Of a stretch of 45,645 nucleotides of DNA, positions 8,142 through 16,364 are shown one piece after another. Under the pieces are notes generated by a model that saw nothing but the letters and a program-made list of their open reading frames with translations, ran no database searches and was not told the origin of the DNA. Each line of letters begins with the position of its first letter. The stretch's first letter is position 1. The position numbers were made by a program, and so were the translations under genes. Source of the DNA: a virus; the IMG/VR virus record IMGVR_UViG_3300017605_000491, positions 1 through 45,645 of that record; one strand, 5' to 3'.

Positions 8142-11100
8142 ATGGGCCTCTTCAGTCAGATCCTCGAAGGCGACAGCGAAGCGGACGTCTATGACGATCC
8201 GCGCGCCTACGGTTCGCGCCGGCTGAACCTCGACGTACCCGAGGTGCTCAAGCGCGACGTCATCAAGAAGACGCAGCGCGACCTGGAAGGCAAGAGTTTC
8301 ACCGGCTTCCTGGGCAACGCCGCGTCGGACGTCGGGCGCTTCGCGTCCGGGCTCGGGGCGATCCTCGGGCAAGTCCTGGTGCACCCCGTCAAGTCGGCCG
8401 AAGCGGTCGGAGAGGCCGCCGTCCACCCGGTAGAGACGGCGAAGATGCTCGCGGAGCCGTTCGTCGAGAACTACACACCGCAAGAGGGCGAATCTGTGCC
8501 GGGGATGCTTCTCCGGCGTGCCTATGAGCACCCATTCGACTCCCTCGTCGATGCGTCGTTCATCGTCGGCGGCCCCTCGGGCGTCGCGGCCAAGATCGCC
8601 AAGGCCACGGGCTTCGAGCGCACCGCCTCGCTGATGTCCCAGGTTGCGGAGCGGGCTTCGCAGCTCGATCCGATCACGCAGGCGCAGCGCGGCGGCCGGT
8701 ACCTTCTGAAGACGACCGTGCCCGACGCGTACGCGCGCATGCGGACGTCGTCCGCCCTCGCCGACAGCACCGCTCAGGAAACCACGCGCCAGGAATTCCT
8801 GATGAACAAATTCAACAGCGATTTGTCCGAGGCGCAGGCACACCTGAACACCGCCGAGATGCGGATACGCTTCCCGTATGCCGAGGGGCGCATCCCGCTG
8901 ATGAAGGACGACATCATCACGGAGATTACGCACCGGGGCACGCTGGAGTCGCGCAAGGTCGAAGCGGGTGTGGCGCTCCGGCCCGAGGCCCTCGACCTGT
9001 TCCGCGACAAGTACCACGCGCTTCAGCAACGCTACGAGATGGAAGCACGCATCTCCCCCGAGCAAGTCGCCACGGGCGAGGCGCTGAAGGCCGAGCGCAG
9101 CTTGGCCGACAAGCTGAAGGAAGACCCGAGCTACGTGCCTGATGAGACCCCCGAGGACGTTTACACGCGGGCGTTGGGCGAGGCCCAGGAGCGCAGCGCC
9201 AAGCGCGCCGCGAAGTCCACGTGGACGGCCCTCGACGTAGCCAAAGAAGAGGACTTTCGAGCCCGCGTTGCGAAGACGGCGACCGAACAGACCACCTTCG
9301 ATCTGAACGAGATTGCCGCGATGCTCCCGCGCCAGGCGCCCACGAGCATGAACGAGGCCCTTGAGCTGATGGGTCCGAAGGGCGGCATCATCGTTCCGCA
9401 CAGCGCCGAGGTGCTCACACGCGACCAGTCGACCGTGCGCAACGTGCTCACGAAGGTAGGTGAAGCCAATGTCTATAAAGAGAACACTGGTGCGATGTTT
9501 CGCGGCGGGTTCTTGGAGAACCTTGATCCGGCGGCTGCGCTTAGTCGCGCGTACCGTGCGGCGATCCGTGGTGACTCGTTCGCCAAGGTCGCGGACGACG
9601 CGGCGCAGGTAGGCGTCAAAGAGGGCTTCGTCACGCAGATGGGGAAGGACTGGAAGCCGCACCTGGACCCCGACGTCCGGGCCGGCACCCACCAACCCTT
9701 GCACCCCGGCTCGATCCACCTGGACGGCTCCGTAAGTGAGCACTTCGAGCGGCTCAAGACTCGCTTGGCGGAAGTCGCAGAATTCGACGACGCGGCGGCC
9801 AACGTGAACCTGGGCGACGTTGCCGAGGCGATGGCGGCCCGCGCCCACGACACCTTCCCGCTCAACCAAGCGATGCTCGCGAAGGTCTACAAGGTGCCCA
9901 CGTCGATGGGTGACGAGCTGGCGTTCTACAAGCGATCCTTCGAGCCGGCCACCAACCCGCTCGCGCAGATCAGCGACAAGTGGGTGATGCAACCGTACAA
10001 CCTGCTCAACCTGAGTGCGAAGGGCACGCGTGTGCTGAACAACGCGTACGGCAACACCGAATTCATCGCGATGCAAGGCTTGCACCCGTTCTCGTTCCGA
10101 GGCATGGACGCGCTGCTCACCACGGGGCGTGCGATGGCCGGACGGTTCGGCCTCCTGACCGACGAGGTGTCACAGAAGTTGGCCGGCGTGCTCGATCTGC
10201 CCGGCGTCTCGGGCGGTCTCGAAGGCACCGAGGCGTTCTCCGCTGCGCGCGGCCTCGGCGAGAAGCTGGCCGAGCACGGCAACCCGCTGCTCCGCACGTT
10301 CGGCAAGTACACGCAGATGATCTCGAAGGCCAACAGCAACCTCGAAGACATCTACCGTGCGGCGTCGACCATCTACGAGCTGAAGCCCGGCGGCATCGAG
10401 TCGGTGCGCAACCTCATCAACGGCTCCGCAAGCATGGCCACCTTCGCCGATCGCATCGACGAGCTGACCAAGATGGGCGTTGGGGCGATGGACGAGCCCG
10501 TGTTGAAGAACGCCGTCAAGAACATGAACCGGTGGTTGAACGACTACAAGCGCACCACCGCTTTCGAGCGTCAGGTGGGCCGGCACGTGTTCCCGTACCA
10601 CAAATTCTACAAGCACAGCGCCGAGCTGCTCATGCGCTTCCCCTTCGAGAAGCCCATCAAGGCGCAACTGGCGCGTGCTATCGGCGGCGCCGCGATCCAA
10701 GACGCCAAGGACACGCTCGCGTCCTACGGGTTCGATTGGGACACGATGGTGCCGGACTTCATGCGCGACAGCATCCCGATCAGCGCGACGGAAGGGCCGG
10801 ACGGCACCCCGAGCATCATGATGCTCAACACCAAGGGCATGAACCCGTTCTCATTCGTCGCGGGCAACGACGTAGGGGAACAGGGGATAGGCGCGCTTCA
10901 CCCACTCGCAAAGATCGCCATTGAGCAAGCCACTGGCATCAACCTGTTTACACGTGAGAAGTTTCAAGGTCCGATGTCCACCTTCAGCGGTCGGCGCGTC
11001 AACCCAGAGACCGGCGCTATCGAGGAAGACTACAACCGGCCGGGCCTCGTCGATCACTACCTCCGTCAGTTTTGGCCGTACCAAACGATGCGGGACTTGG

Positions 11101-11441
11101 CTGCCCATGGTCGCGTTGCGAACGATACTGCGGGTCTCTTGGATCTGATTGGGAAGGGGGCGCCAGGCACATACCAGCTCGATGATCGCGGCCTCCAGCG
11201 CCGGAAGCCGATGGCTTTCGGAGCGGCGACGCCACTCGTCCGTGCTATTGGCCCGGTACCTCAAACGTTGCAGGCTCCGACGAAACAGCAAACCGCTGGG
11301 CGCAAGGCGATCACTTCGAGCCAATTCGCCGATCTGCTCCAGCAGCACCCGGAAGCGCGCGAACGTATCCTTGCGGAGCTACGCGCCTCTGCACAAGCGT
11401 ATAGGCCGACGCGTGGATCAGTCCGACCCCGGCGCTACTAG
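8142..11441 (+). CDS. very large internal virion / ejection-type protein, 1099 aa
   Basis: The longest gene in the window, starting ATG 8142 five bases after the previous stop. Residues about 45-110 hold a glycine-rich amphipathic or hydrophobic region (FLGNAASDVGRFASGLGAIL and HPVKSAEAVGEAAVHP) that could insert in membrane. The rest is mostly helical, with a hydrophobic patch near SLVDASFIVGGPSGVAAKI and a basic C-terminus (RPTRGSVRPRRY). No lytic or nuclease motif was recognised. Size, late position and amphipathic start fit proteins that leave the capsid with DNA and span the cell envelope, as known for P22-like and T7-like phages. This is inference. Confidence 0.65.
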   Translation: MGLFSQILEGDSEADVYDDPRAYGSRRLNLDVPEVLKRDVIKKTQRDLEGKSFTGFLGNAASDVGRFASGLGAILGQVLVHPVKSAEAVGEAAVHPVETAKMLAEPFVENYTPQEGESVPGMLLRRAYEHPFDSLVDASFIVGGPSGVAAKIAKATGFERTASLMSQVAERASQLDPITQAQRGGRYLLKTTVPDAYARMRTSSALADSTAQETTRQEFLMNKFNSDLSEAQAHLNTAEMRIRFPYAEGRIPLMKDDIITEITHRGTLESRKVEAGVALRPEALDLFRDKYHALQQRYEMEARISPEQVATGEALKAERSLADKLKEDPSYVPDETPEDVYTRALGEAQERSAKRAAKSTWTALDVAKEEDFRARVAKTATEQTTFDLNEIAAMLPRQAPTSMNEALELMGPKGGIIVPHSAEVLTRDQSTVRNVLTKVGEANVYKENTGAMFRGGFLENLDPAAALSRAYRAAIRGDSFAKVADDAAQVGVKEGFVTQMGKDWKPHLDPDVRAGTHQPLHPGSIHLDGSVSEHFERLKTRLAEVAEFDDAAANVNLGDVAEAMAARAHDTFPLNQAMLAKVYKVPTSMGDELAFYKRSFEPATNPLAQISDKWVMQPYNLLNLSAKGTRVLNNAYGNTEFIAMQGLHPFSFRGMDALLTTGRAMAGRFGLLTDEVSQKLAGVLDLPGVSGGLEGTEAFSAARGLGEKLAEHGNPLLRTFGKYTQMISKANSNLEDIYRAASTIYELKPGGIESVRNLINGSASMATFADRIDELTKMGVGAMDEPVLKNAVKNMNRWLNDYKRTTAFERQVGRHVFPYHKFYKHSAELLMRFPFEKPIKAQLARAIGGAAIQDAKDTLASYGFDWDTMVPDFMRDSIPISATEGPDGTPSIMMLNTKGMNPFSFVAGNDVGEQGIGALHPLAKIAIEQATGINLFTREKFQGPMSTFSGRRVNPETGAIEEDYNRPGLVDHYLRQFWPYQTMRDLAAHGRVANDTAGLLDLIGKGAPGTYQLDDRGLQRRKPMAFGAATPLVRAIGPVPQTLQAPTKQQTAGRKAITSSQFADLLQQHPEARERILAELRASAQAYRPTRGSVRPRRY

Positions 11442-11613
11442 CTTCACCCGGTGGCTGTGGGCATGGCTCGCCAGCGGCGCAGCCAAGAACCGCGAGGTAC
11501 TCCCACCGGGACCAGGCGCGGAGCCCAGCACAGGCGAGAGCGACTATGAGGCCGCTCAGAAGGCAGCCAAGCCCGACTCGATAAAGTTTGCGAAGTGGAC
11601 CTGGCGATGGTGA
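11413..11613 (+). CDS. small hypothetical protein at the end of the left late arm
   Basis: A GTG at 11413 inside the end of the 1099-aa gene opens a 66-aa frame ending at 11613. It contains a Trp-rich stretch (FTRWLWAWLASGAAKN) that could contact membrane, and ends KFAKWTWRW. The ribosome site is weak. It is the last plausible plus-strand gene before the convergent minus-strand genes. It could be real or accidental. Confidence 0.4.
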   Translation: MDQSDPGATSFTRWLWAWLASGAAKNREVLPPGPGAEPSTGESDYEAAQKAAKPDSIKFAKWTWRW

Positions 11614-11670
11614 GGCGGCTGTGTATGAGCATCGCTCGTGGCAGCATTCTGGTGGTGTGTATTGCATTGC

Positions 11671-12027
11671 TCAGTCTCCGTCTCGCCGAATATCGTCTGG
11701 AGTGTAGGCTGTCAGCTTGCACCACTCGTCGTAAGGGAGCGCCTCGCAGCTAGCGCAGCGGCGTTTCCCTTCGTCCCGCTCCACGTACGTCATCGTGAGC
11801 CCGCAATCGGGGCACCACGCCGGGAGCCAGTCCGCAATCCCCTTGATCGCGTCGATGGTCTCCTGGGTCTGCACTTCCCACCACGTGTACGAGTGGATCA
11901 GGTCATCGAGCACGGCCTTGGCGTTTTCCTCGCCGTTTAAATACAGGACCATGTCGATGTGCATGCGGTTCATCTCGTGTTCCAACGCCCGCGTGAAGCT
12001 GGACGTCGGTCGCTTATACGCCGGCAT
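11671..12027 (-). CDS. small zinc-ribbon protein of unknown function
   Basis: The 118-aa frame from ATG 12027 overlaps the end of the HEFGH gene by 14 bp. An N-terminal helical part (TSSFTRALEHEMNRMHIDMV) leads to CPDCG and CASCE about 20 residues apart, a four-cysteine zinc ribbon. A Leu codon TTA sits in a TTTAAAC word (11935-11942). It is the promoter-distal gene of the minus block. No function is assigned; DNA or protein binding is the usual role of such folds. Confidence 0.7.
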   Translation of the reverse strand: MPAYKRPTSSFTRALEHEMNRMHIDMVLYLNGEENAKAVLDDLIHSYTWWEVQTQETIDAIKGIADWLPAWCPDCGLTMTYVERDEGKRRCASCEALPYDEWCKLTAYTPDDIRRDGD

Positions 12028-12376
12028 TGCGCACCCACCGTCTCGCGAACAGCTCTGCCTTGGGCTCCGCGTTGGCCCAGAGGTAGTAGTGGCCGAATTC
12101 GTGGAGCACCATGTGCACCCACGTGGCGGCACTCCGGCCCTCGCGTTTCCACACCGCCGGCTTGAGGATGTCGATGCGCCCGTCCTCGAAGCACTGGCCG
12201 GCGCGGTTGGCCCGGATGCGGTTGCGCAGGTAGACCTTCGGGTACGGTATCTCGTACGCCTGGGCCATCCACCGGATCGCGTCGGTGAAGTACCCAACGT
12301 CGTCGGTGGCGAACGCCATGTGAAGGTGCGTCACCACCTCGCGGCGGCGGCGCACGCCGGGCATGTGGATCTTCAC
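12014..12376 (-). CDS. HExxH protein, putative zinc metallopeptidase-like
   Basis: GTG 12376 overlaps the previous stop (GTGA). The 120-aa product contains HMVLHEFGHYYLW with His92, Glu93 and His96, the zinc-binding and catalytic pattern of gluzincin and SprT-type peptidases. Upstream residues (YLRNRIRANRAGQCFEDGRIDI) match the beta-strand plus helix layout seen before HExxH helices. The protein is shorter than most peptidases, so a minimal or inactive zinc protein is possible. It is distinct from the larger SprT-like protein at 29.1-29.9 kb. Confidence 0.65.
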   Translation of the reverse strand: MKIHMPGVRRRREVVTHLHMAFATDDVGYFTDAIRWMAQAYEIPYPKVYLRNRIRANRAGQCFEDGRIDILKPAVWKREGRSAATWVHMVLHEFGHYYLWANAEPKAELFARRWVRNAGV

Positions 12377-12549
12377 GAGGACACCGCCGGGTGGTTGCGC
12401 GCGTGGCCGCGTGCGATCGAGCGCGCCATGTGCTTGCGCTTCTTGTAGACGTGGTCCTCGCACCACGTGCACGCCTTCACCGGCATCCCGAGGAACGCCT
12501 TGGACGTGCACTTGTGGACGTTCGCCGCGCGGATCGGGGTAGGCATCAT
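12373..12549 (-). CDS. small basic Cys-containing protein, 58 aa
   Basis: ATG 12549 overlaps the exonuclease stop (ATGA) and the gene ends in a GTGA overlap with the next. It is rich in Arg, Lys and His, with Cys in VHKCTSKAF and ACTWCED, possibly one zinc site. Its coupling on both sides is the main support that it is expressed. No family is recognised. Confidence 0.55.
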   Translation of the reverse strand: MMPTPIRAANVHKCTSKAFLGMPVKACTWCEDHVYKKRKHMARSIARGHARNHPAVSS

Positions 12550-13307
12550 CCGGTGATCCCCTGGAAGCGTTCCGGGCGCTGCGCCTTCACGCTGTGGCAC
12601 GAGCGGAACCACGAGCCGCAGTCCTGGCACTGGTACCGCGCGTACATCATGACCTGAGTGCGTGCGATGCCGCGACGGTTGACGTGGGCGCTGCCACACG
12701 TGGGGCACACCGACTCGTCGATGATGTTGCCGACGTTGGGGTGCGACTGAATCCACGGGCGCAGCTTGAGGTACAACGTTTGGAGTAGCGCCACGTCCTG
12801 ACGGTTGTACTTCTCCATGGTCGCCCACGCCGTCTTGTCCTTGGCCATGCAGTCGACCCACATCTTGAAGCCGGGGTGGCGCTCTTTGGTGCCGAGCCCG
12901 AGTTGCTTCGAGACGTAGTCCAGCTTGTTCGACGAGAAGCGGAACGCCTTACGGACGGCCAGCAACAAGTCGACTTGCTTGTACGGCTCCGGCGGTCCCA
13001 TCCCAATCTCGACGAATTCCTTGTTGAGCGTCGGCATGTCGAACGACGTGCCGTTGTAGTGCACGACGATGTCCGCCTTGCAGAGCAGCTTGTGGATGCG
13101 CCGGAGCATGGTCTTGGGGCGCGACTTCATCACCGAGTCGAACATGATGGCGTCGTCGTCCAGCCACTTCGCGGACCAGCACATCACGTACCCGCTGTTG
13201 ACGATCTTGTCGATGCTGATGTCCTGCTTCCAGAGCCCCCACACGTAGGCGAGGTTCGGGGCGGTCTCGATGTCGAGCAGCAGGATGCGCGGGGCCTTCT
13301 TCAGCAT
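12546..13307 (-). CDS. DnaQ/RNase H-like 3'-5' exonuclease with C-terminal zinc ribbon
   Basis: ATG 13307 is preceded by GGAGGA. The 253-aa product begins with a DEDD exonuclease fold: LLLDIETAPN (Asp12, Glu14), VVHYNGTSFDMPTLN (Asp90) and YNRQDVALL (Tyr167, Asp171), the Exo I, II and III motifs. Residues 201-230 form a CPTCG and CQDCG zinc ribbon. It likely degrades DNA or RNA 3' ends in phage replication or host nucleic acid turnover. It is separate from the exonuclease encoded beside the polymerase, so the phage has two DEDD nucleases. Confidence 0.82.
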   Translation of the reverse strand: MLKKAPRILLLDIETAPNLAYVWGLWKQDISIDKIVNSGYVMCWSAKWLDDDAIMFDSVMKSRPKTMLRRIHKLLCKADIVVHYNGTSFDMPTLNKEFVEIGMGPPEPYKQVDLLLAVRKAFRFSSNKLDYVSKQLGLGTKERHPGFKMWVDCMAKDKTAWATMEKYNRQDVALLQTLYLKLRPWIQSHPNVGNIIDESVCPTCGSAHVNRRGIARTQVMMYARYQCQDCGSWFRSCHSVKAQRPERFQGITG

Positions 13308-14038
13308 GCTTCCTCCGGGGGGCAGTGGACCCACGAGCCGCCGTCAACGCCGCTCGGGCAGCGTCGCTCGCCGCAGCGTGGGCAGGTTTCGCCGTCCGGC
13401 AAGGCGCCGTCCGGGCAGAGAATGGGAACAAACGGAGACGTTGCGCCGGCCGCCGCGTCGAGGGCTTGGGCGATGGCATCATGCTCGTTGCTGAACGTGC
13501 CGAGGGTCTCGATGTCACGGCGGCTCAGGTCGTCCGCGTTGACTACTACCGCACGCACCGGGGCGTCAAGCCCAAGATGCGCCGAGATCACGTTCCTCGG
13601 CGTTTCCCGCGCGACGAGCCGAGACGCAGCACCAGGGGCGGGACGGTCGTCGATGAGGTTCCCCGTTTCCAGCGCATCGAGCACAATGCCCAGGCATGCC
13701 TTAGCATGTCCAAGATGATGGACGGGTGGATCAGTGTCAGAACTAAAAGAAGCACCGTCGAGATACTCCAAGAGATGACGCATGCAAGCCGCGACGTAGA
13801 CGGTCGCACGAACCTTCTTGGATCGCCAGTTGTAGGGGTCATATTTCTTCGCTCCGTTCTCCATCGCCATCGCCTCGTGAATGATCGAGGCCGGCGGCAC
13901 GAGCGCCAGGTTGACCTTCTTGTCACCGAGCGCGTCTTTGGGGTTGGTGTCATCAGGCATCGTCTCGCGAACGAGAAGACACGCGCCTGCGTGGCCCTGT
14001 CCTTCGCCCCGACACTTCGGACAATACACGTTGGTCAT
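13301..14038 (-). CDS. DUF5664 (MazZ-like dATP/dGTP diphosphohydrolase N-terminal domain) protein
   Basis: Start ATG 14038 overlaps the DUF4406 stop. The 245-aa protein has a CPKCRG zinc knuckle at the start, then the DUF5664 core: NPKDALGDKK (32-41), LVPPASIIHEAMAMENGAKK, ATVYVAACMRHLLEYLDG and HHLGHAKACLGIVLDAL. It ends with CPRCGERRC. The family name comes from MazZ of the Z-genome phage S-2L, which removes pyrophosphate from dATP and dGTP. DUF5664 also occurs in many ordinary phages. The next gene is a deoxyribosyltransferase-like protein, consistent with nucleotide metabolism. Catalysis in this protein is inferred, not shown. Confidence 0.75.
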   Translation of the reverse strand: MTNVYCPKCRGEGQGHAGACLLVRETMPDDTNPKDALGDKKVNLALVPPASIIHEAMAMENGAKKYDPYNWRSKKVRATVYVAACMRHLLEYLDGASFSSDTDPPVHHLGHAKACLGIVLDALETGNLIDDRPAPGAASRLVARETPRNVISAHLGLDAPVRAVVVNADDLSRRDIETLGTFSNEHDAIAQALDAAAGATSPFVPILCPDGALPDGETCPRCGERRCPSGVDGGSWVHCPPEEAC

Positions 14039-14454
14039 GCGTGCACGTAGATGGTCGGCCCGGCCATCCTCCGTTGCTCGAAGTCGAGCACCGCCCGCTG
14101 GGTCTCTTCGTCCCAGATGTAAACGTCCTTGCCCGTCACCTCGGCGACGTAGCGTTCCGCCTGAGCACCAACGCTGTGCTGCCACCCCGGTAGCATCACG
14201 ATGCCGTTCGATTCGAGGATGCGCGCGAAGTCCCACCGGAGGGACTTCTGCAAGTCGAATTTCGGGCACGTGTTGGTGTCGCCCTGCGCGAAGCCCGGCC
14301 ACTTGTCGATGTCCGGGTACTCGCATTGGTCGTTCTCGGAGGGGTTGAACACGACGACGCCGGAGTTGCGCAAGAGCTGCGCCACGGCGTCGAAGCGGGG
14401 GAAGTTGAATTGCGGGAAGCCCCGCATCGGACCACTGATGTAAACGCGCATCAT
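14035..14454 (-). CDS. DUF4406 / nucleoside 2-deoxyribosyltransferase-like protein
   Basis: ATG 14454 overlaps the previous stop (ATGA). The 139-aa protein starts MMRVYISGPMRGFPQFNFPR, with the ISGPM motif and following Phe-Asn of DUF4406. Later it has FNPSEND, a DFARILESNGIVMLPGW segment and HSVGAQAERYVA, matching the conserved Asp/Ser/Glu region of the 2-deoxyribosyltransferase fold. These enzymes exchange bases on deoxyribose or cleave nucleoside bonds. The position between DUF6899 and DUF5664 genes supports a role in nucleotide pools. Two Val-Tyr codon pairs carry TGTAAAC words (14117 and 14438). Confidence 0.8.
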   Translation of the reverse strand: MMRVYISGPMRGFPQFNFPRFDAVAQLLRNSGVVVFNPSENDQCEYPDIDKWPGFAQGDTNTCPKFDLQKSLRWDFARILESNGIVMLPGWQHSVGAQAERYVAEVTGKDVYIWDEETQRAVLDFEQRRMAGPTIYVHA

Positions 14455-14708
14455 CGTACGTCTCCGTTCTCTTCGATCTTCGCGTCCTCGTAGGGCGCGA
14501 GCAGTCTGCGGTACAGCTCCAGCTTGCAAGATTCGAGCACGCCCATCACCTCGTTGAAGTCGGCGTACCCACATGCCGCGATGCTCCCCAAGTACCCGAG
14601 CACCACCCGCGTGAGCACGTAATTCAGCTCCCCCGGCGTCTGCGCCTTCAGTCCGAGCGTGTACGCTTCGGCGAAGTGTGGGCGCCGTGCCTGCGTGATG
14701 TACGGCAT
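14451..14708 (-). CDS. DUF6899-like conserved phage protein
   Basis: ATG 14708, 85 aa. The pattern MPYITQARR, PGELNYVLTRVVLGYL, YADFNEVMGVLESCKLELYRR and APYEDAKIEENGDV matches a family widespread in phages and named DUF6899 to my knowledge. Its function is unknown. The C-terminus overlaps the DUF4406 start by ATGA. The small conserved helical fold and location beside replication genes suggest a replication or nucleotide-related partner, without direct evidence. Confidence 0.72.
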   Translation of the reverse strand: MPYITQARRPHFAEAYTLGLKAQTPGELNYVLTRVVLGYLGSIAACGYADFNEVMGVLESCKLELYRRLLAPYEDAKIEENGDVR

Positions 14709-15061
14709 CAGTGGATACCCGCGACTTCGGCGTCCCGCTTCATGGCGTCGGGCTTGAGCGTGATGTCCAGCGTGATGTCGCTCACGTCGTTGCTGCATCG
14801 GACGGGGATGCCGGCGAACATCGCGTCAGCCGCGCAGAGCGGCCGGTGGGCGATGGCTCCCTGGTAGAAGCGGACGAACGAGTCGGGCGGCATGAGAATG
14901 CGCTTGATGGAAAAGGCACGTTTGCACCCCTGCTCCAACACGTCAATCATCAGTTGGATCTGGTCCAACATCATCAGAAAGGGAATCCTCGGGTCGTCGT
15001 CCGGTATCGGGCTCCCGTCCTTCTCGAAGTATCTCGGTTGCACTCTCGGGTGTTGCGTCAT
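14708..15061 (-). CDS. unknown protein between helicase-like ATPase and DUF6899
   Basis: The 117-aa frame starts ATG 15061 with AGGGAG about 9 nt upstream and overlaps the end of the ATPase gene by 119 bp. A later start at 14974 (MMLDQIQLMIDVLEQG) would reduce the overlap. The N-terminus is charged and Pro-rich, and the middle contains FYQGAIAHRPLCAADAMFAG. It ends in a TGATG overlap with the next gene. No family is recognised. Confidence 0.5.
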   Translation of the reverse strand: MTQHPRVQPRYFEKDGSPIPDDDPRIPFLMMLDQIQLMIDVLEQGCKRAFSIKRILMPPDSFVRFYQGAIAHRPLCAADAMFAGIPVRCSNDVSDITLDITLKPDAMKRDAEVAGIH

Positions 15062-16364
15062 TGGTGATGCTCCCTTCGCGGTATTGTGGTGCGGTGACTA
15101 GATCCTTCAGGTGGTCGGCGATCTGGATGCCGGTCTTCTTCCCCTGGCCCTTCTCAACAATGGTGACGAGCCCCGTGACGGCTAGCTCGCGCATGTACCG
15201 GAGCGCGGTGTTACGCGTCGCGCCCATGTGCTCCATCATATCTGCCGTCGAGGCGGCGCCGCCAGCGGCGAGCACCGCCGCAAACGCACGCCCGCGAGCG
15301 CCAATCCCCGACGACAAGACGATGTGCCGAATCATTGCCAGGTCGTACGTGGTCGCCGTGGTGCGCCCGTGCGCAATCGCGGAGGCCCGCACGATCCTGT
15401 TTAAATTCCCGAGAGCCCGGAACGGTCGCTCGGGCTTGTCGACTAGCTCAAGCCGGGGGGTCGAATCCTCGTAGTCCTCGATCCCATCGGGCGCCTCTTT
15501 GCTAACCTTGACTCCAACACGGAGCCCGCAAAGGGCGCGTGCCCACTCGACGAGTTGCAGTTGAAGGTGCGGCGCCACCACGATTCGTGACGTATGAAGC
15601 GATGCACACGGGTGCTCGCGATAGAGCGTGAGCACGTATTGCACCATGGCCGCGCGGCAAGCCCGCTTCGCCCGCTCGTTATCTGCCCCGTCGTCGATGA
15701 GACCGAGCAGCGTCGCGTTGTCGTCCGCCCGGTCGACGATCTCATAGTATAGAATACGTGGACCCAGCTTTGACATGGCGGCGAGCACTTCGGGAGACAC
15801 AGGAGTCGTCGCGCCAAGCCACTGAAAATTGTGGGGCTTGGCGTAACCGCGAGAGCCATGAGTGCCCGCGTCAGTGACCAAGCCCTGTCCATCGAGAACC
15901 TTGACGAGCATCGACATCCGTTCAATGAAGTCCTCCCGACGCCCGGCGAACACCGGGGCTAGCTCCGGTGTGATGAGCGTCTTGTCCTTGATCTTCGGCA
16001 ACAGGTCGACGTCGCCCAGGTGCTTCTTCTTCGTGTCGCCGTGCTGGCTGACGAACGACGCCGCCGTGAATTTGTCCGAGCGGTGGAAGTAGGGAGTAAG
16101 CGGGTCATCATCTGGCTCTCCGTCGTCATCGTCGTCAGGAGCGCCGTCTGGTATATCTGCTTGAGGAGTGAGCCACTCCAGCACCATGGACTTGCCGCTC
16201 GACGGCGGGCCGACGTAGATGAGGCTCGTGGGTTGCGTGTTGTTCGCAATGCAGCGCACGGCGCAGACCGTGGCCGCCGCACGCGCCGCGTGCTCGACGT
16301 CGGGGTAATACTTCTTGACCGTTGCGAGCATACGGCCCATCGCTTGTTTGACGGCGTCATTCAC
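14943..16364 (-). CDS. P-loop ATPase with C-terminal winged helix, putative replicative helicase
   Basis: GTG 16364 is chosen because AGGAGG lies 4-5 nt upstream and it forms a GTGA overlap with the polymerase stop. The 473-aa protein has Walker A GPPSSGKS at 52-59, an acidic insert (DDDDDGEPDDD), an AAA+-like body with KLGPRILYYEIVDRAD, and near the C-terminus a winged helix (STADMMEHMGATRNTALRYMRELAVTGLVTI). The tail after about 430 is disordered. Position directly after DNA polymerase suggests a helicase or loader, since no DnaB-type helicase is seen in this window. A terminase or transposition ATPase is less likely here. Confidence 0.65.
   Translation of the reverse strand: MNDAVKQAMGRMLATVKKYYPDVEHAARAAATVCAVRCIANNTQPTSLIYVGPPSSGKSMVLEWLTPQADIPDGAPDDDDDGEPDDDPLTPYFHRSDKFTAASFVSQHGDTKKKHLGDVDLLPKIKDKTLITPELAPVFAGRREDFIERMSMLVKVLDGQGLVTDAGTHGSRGYAKPHNFQWLGATTPVSPEVLAAMSKLGPRILYYEIVDRADDNATLLGLIDDGADNERAKRACRAAMVQYVLTLYREHPCASLHTSRIVVAPHLQLQLVEWARALCGLRVGVKVSKEAPDGIEDYEDSTPRLELVDKPERPFRALGNLNRIVRASAIAHGRTTATTYDLAMIRHIVLSSGIGARGRAFAAVLAAGGAASTADMMEHMGATRNTALRYMRELAVTGLVTIVEKGQGKKTGIQIADHLKDLVTAPQYREGSITNDATPESATEILREGREPDTGRRPEDSLSDDVGPDPTDD

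Noticed and set aside
7980-10085. 701-residue minus-strand open frame
   Set aside because: It lies opposite the large 1099-aa virion gene, is Arg/Val/Leu-rich, has no motif or ribosome site, and is a GC-rich shadow.
11607-11753. 48-codon plus-strand frame with a hydrophobic helix at the convergent junction
   Set aside because: It overlaps the end of the minus-strand zinc-ribbon gene by 83 bp and has no ribosome site; a chance frame is more likely.
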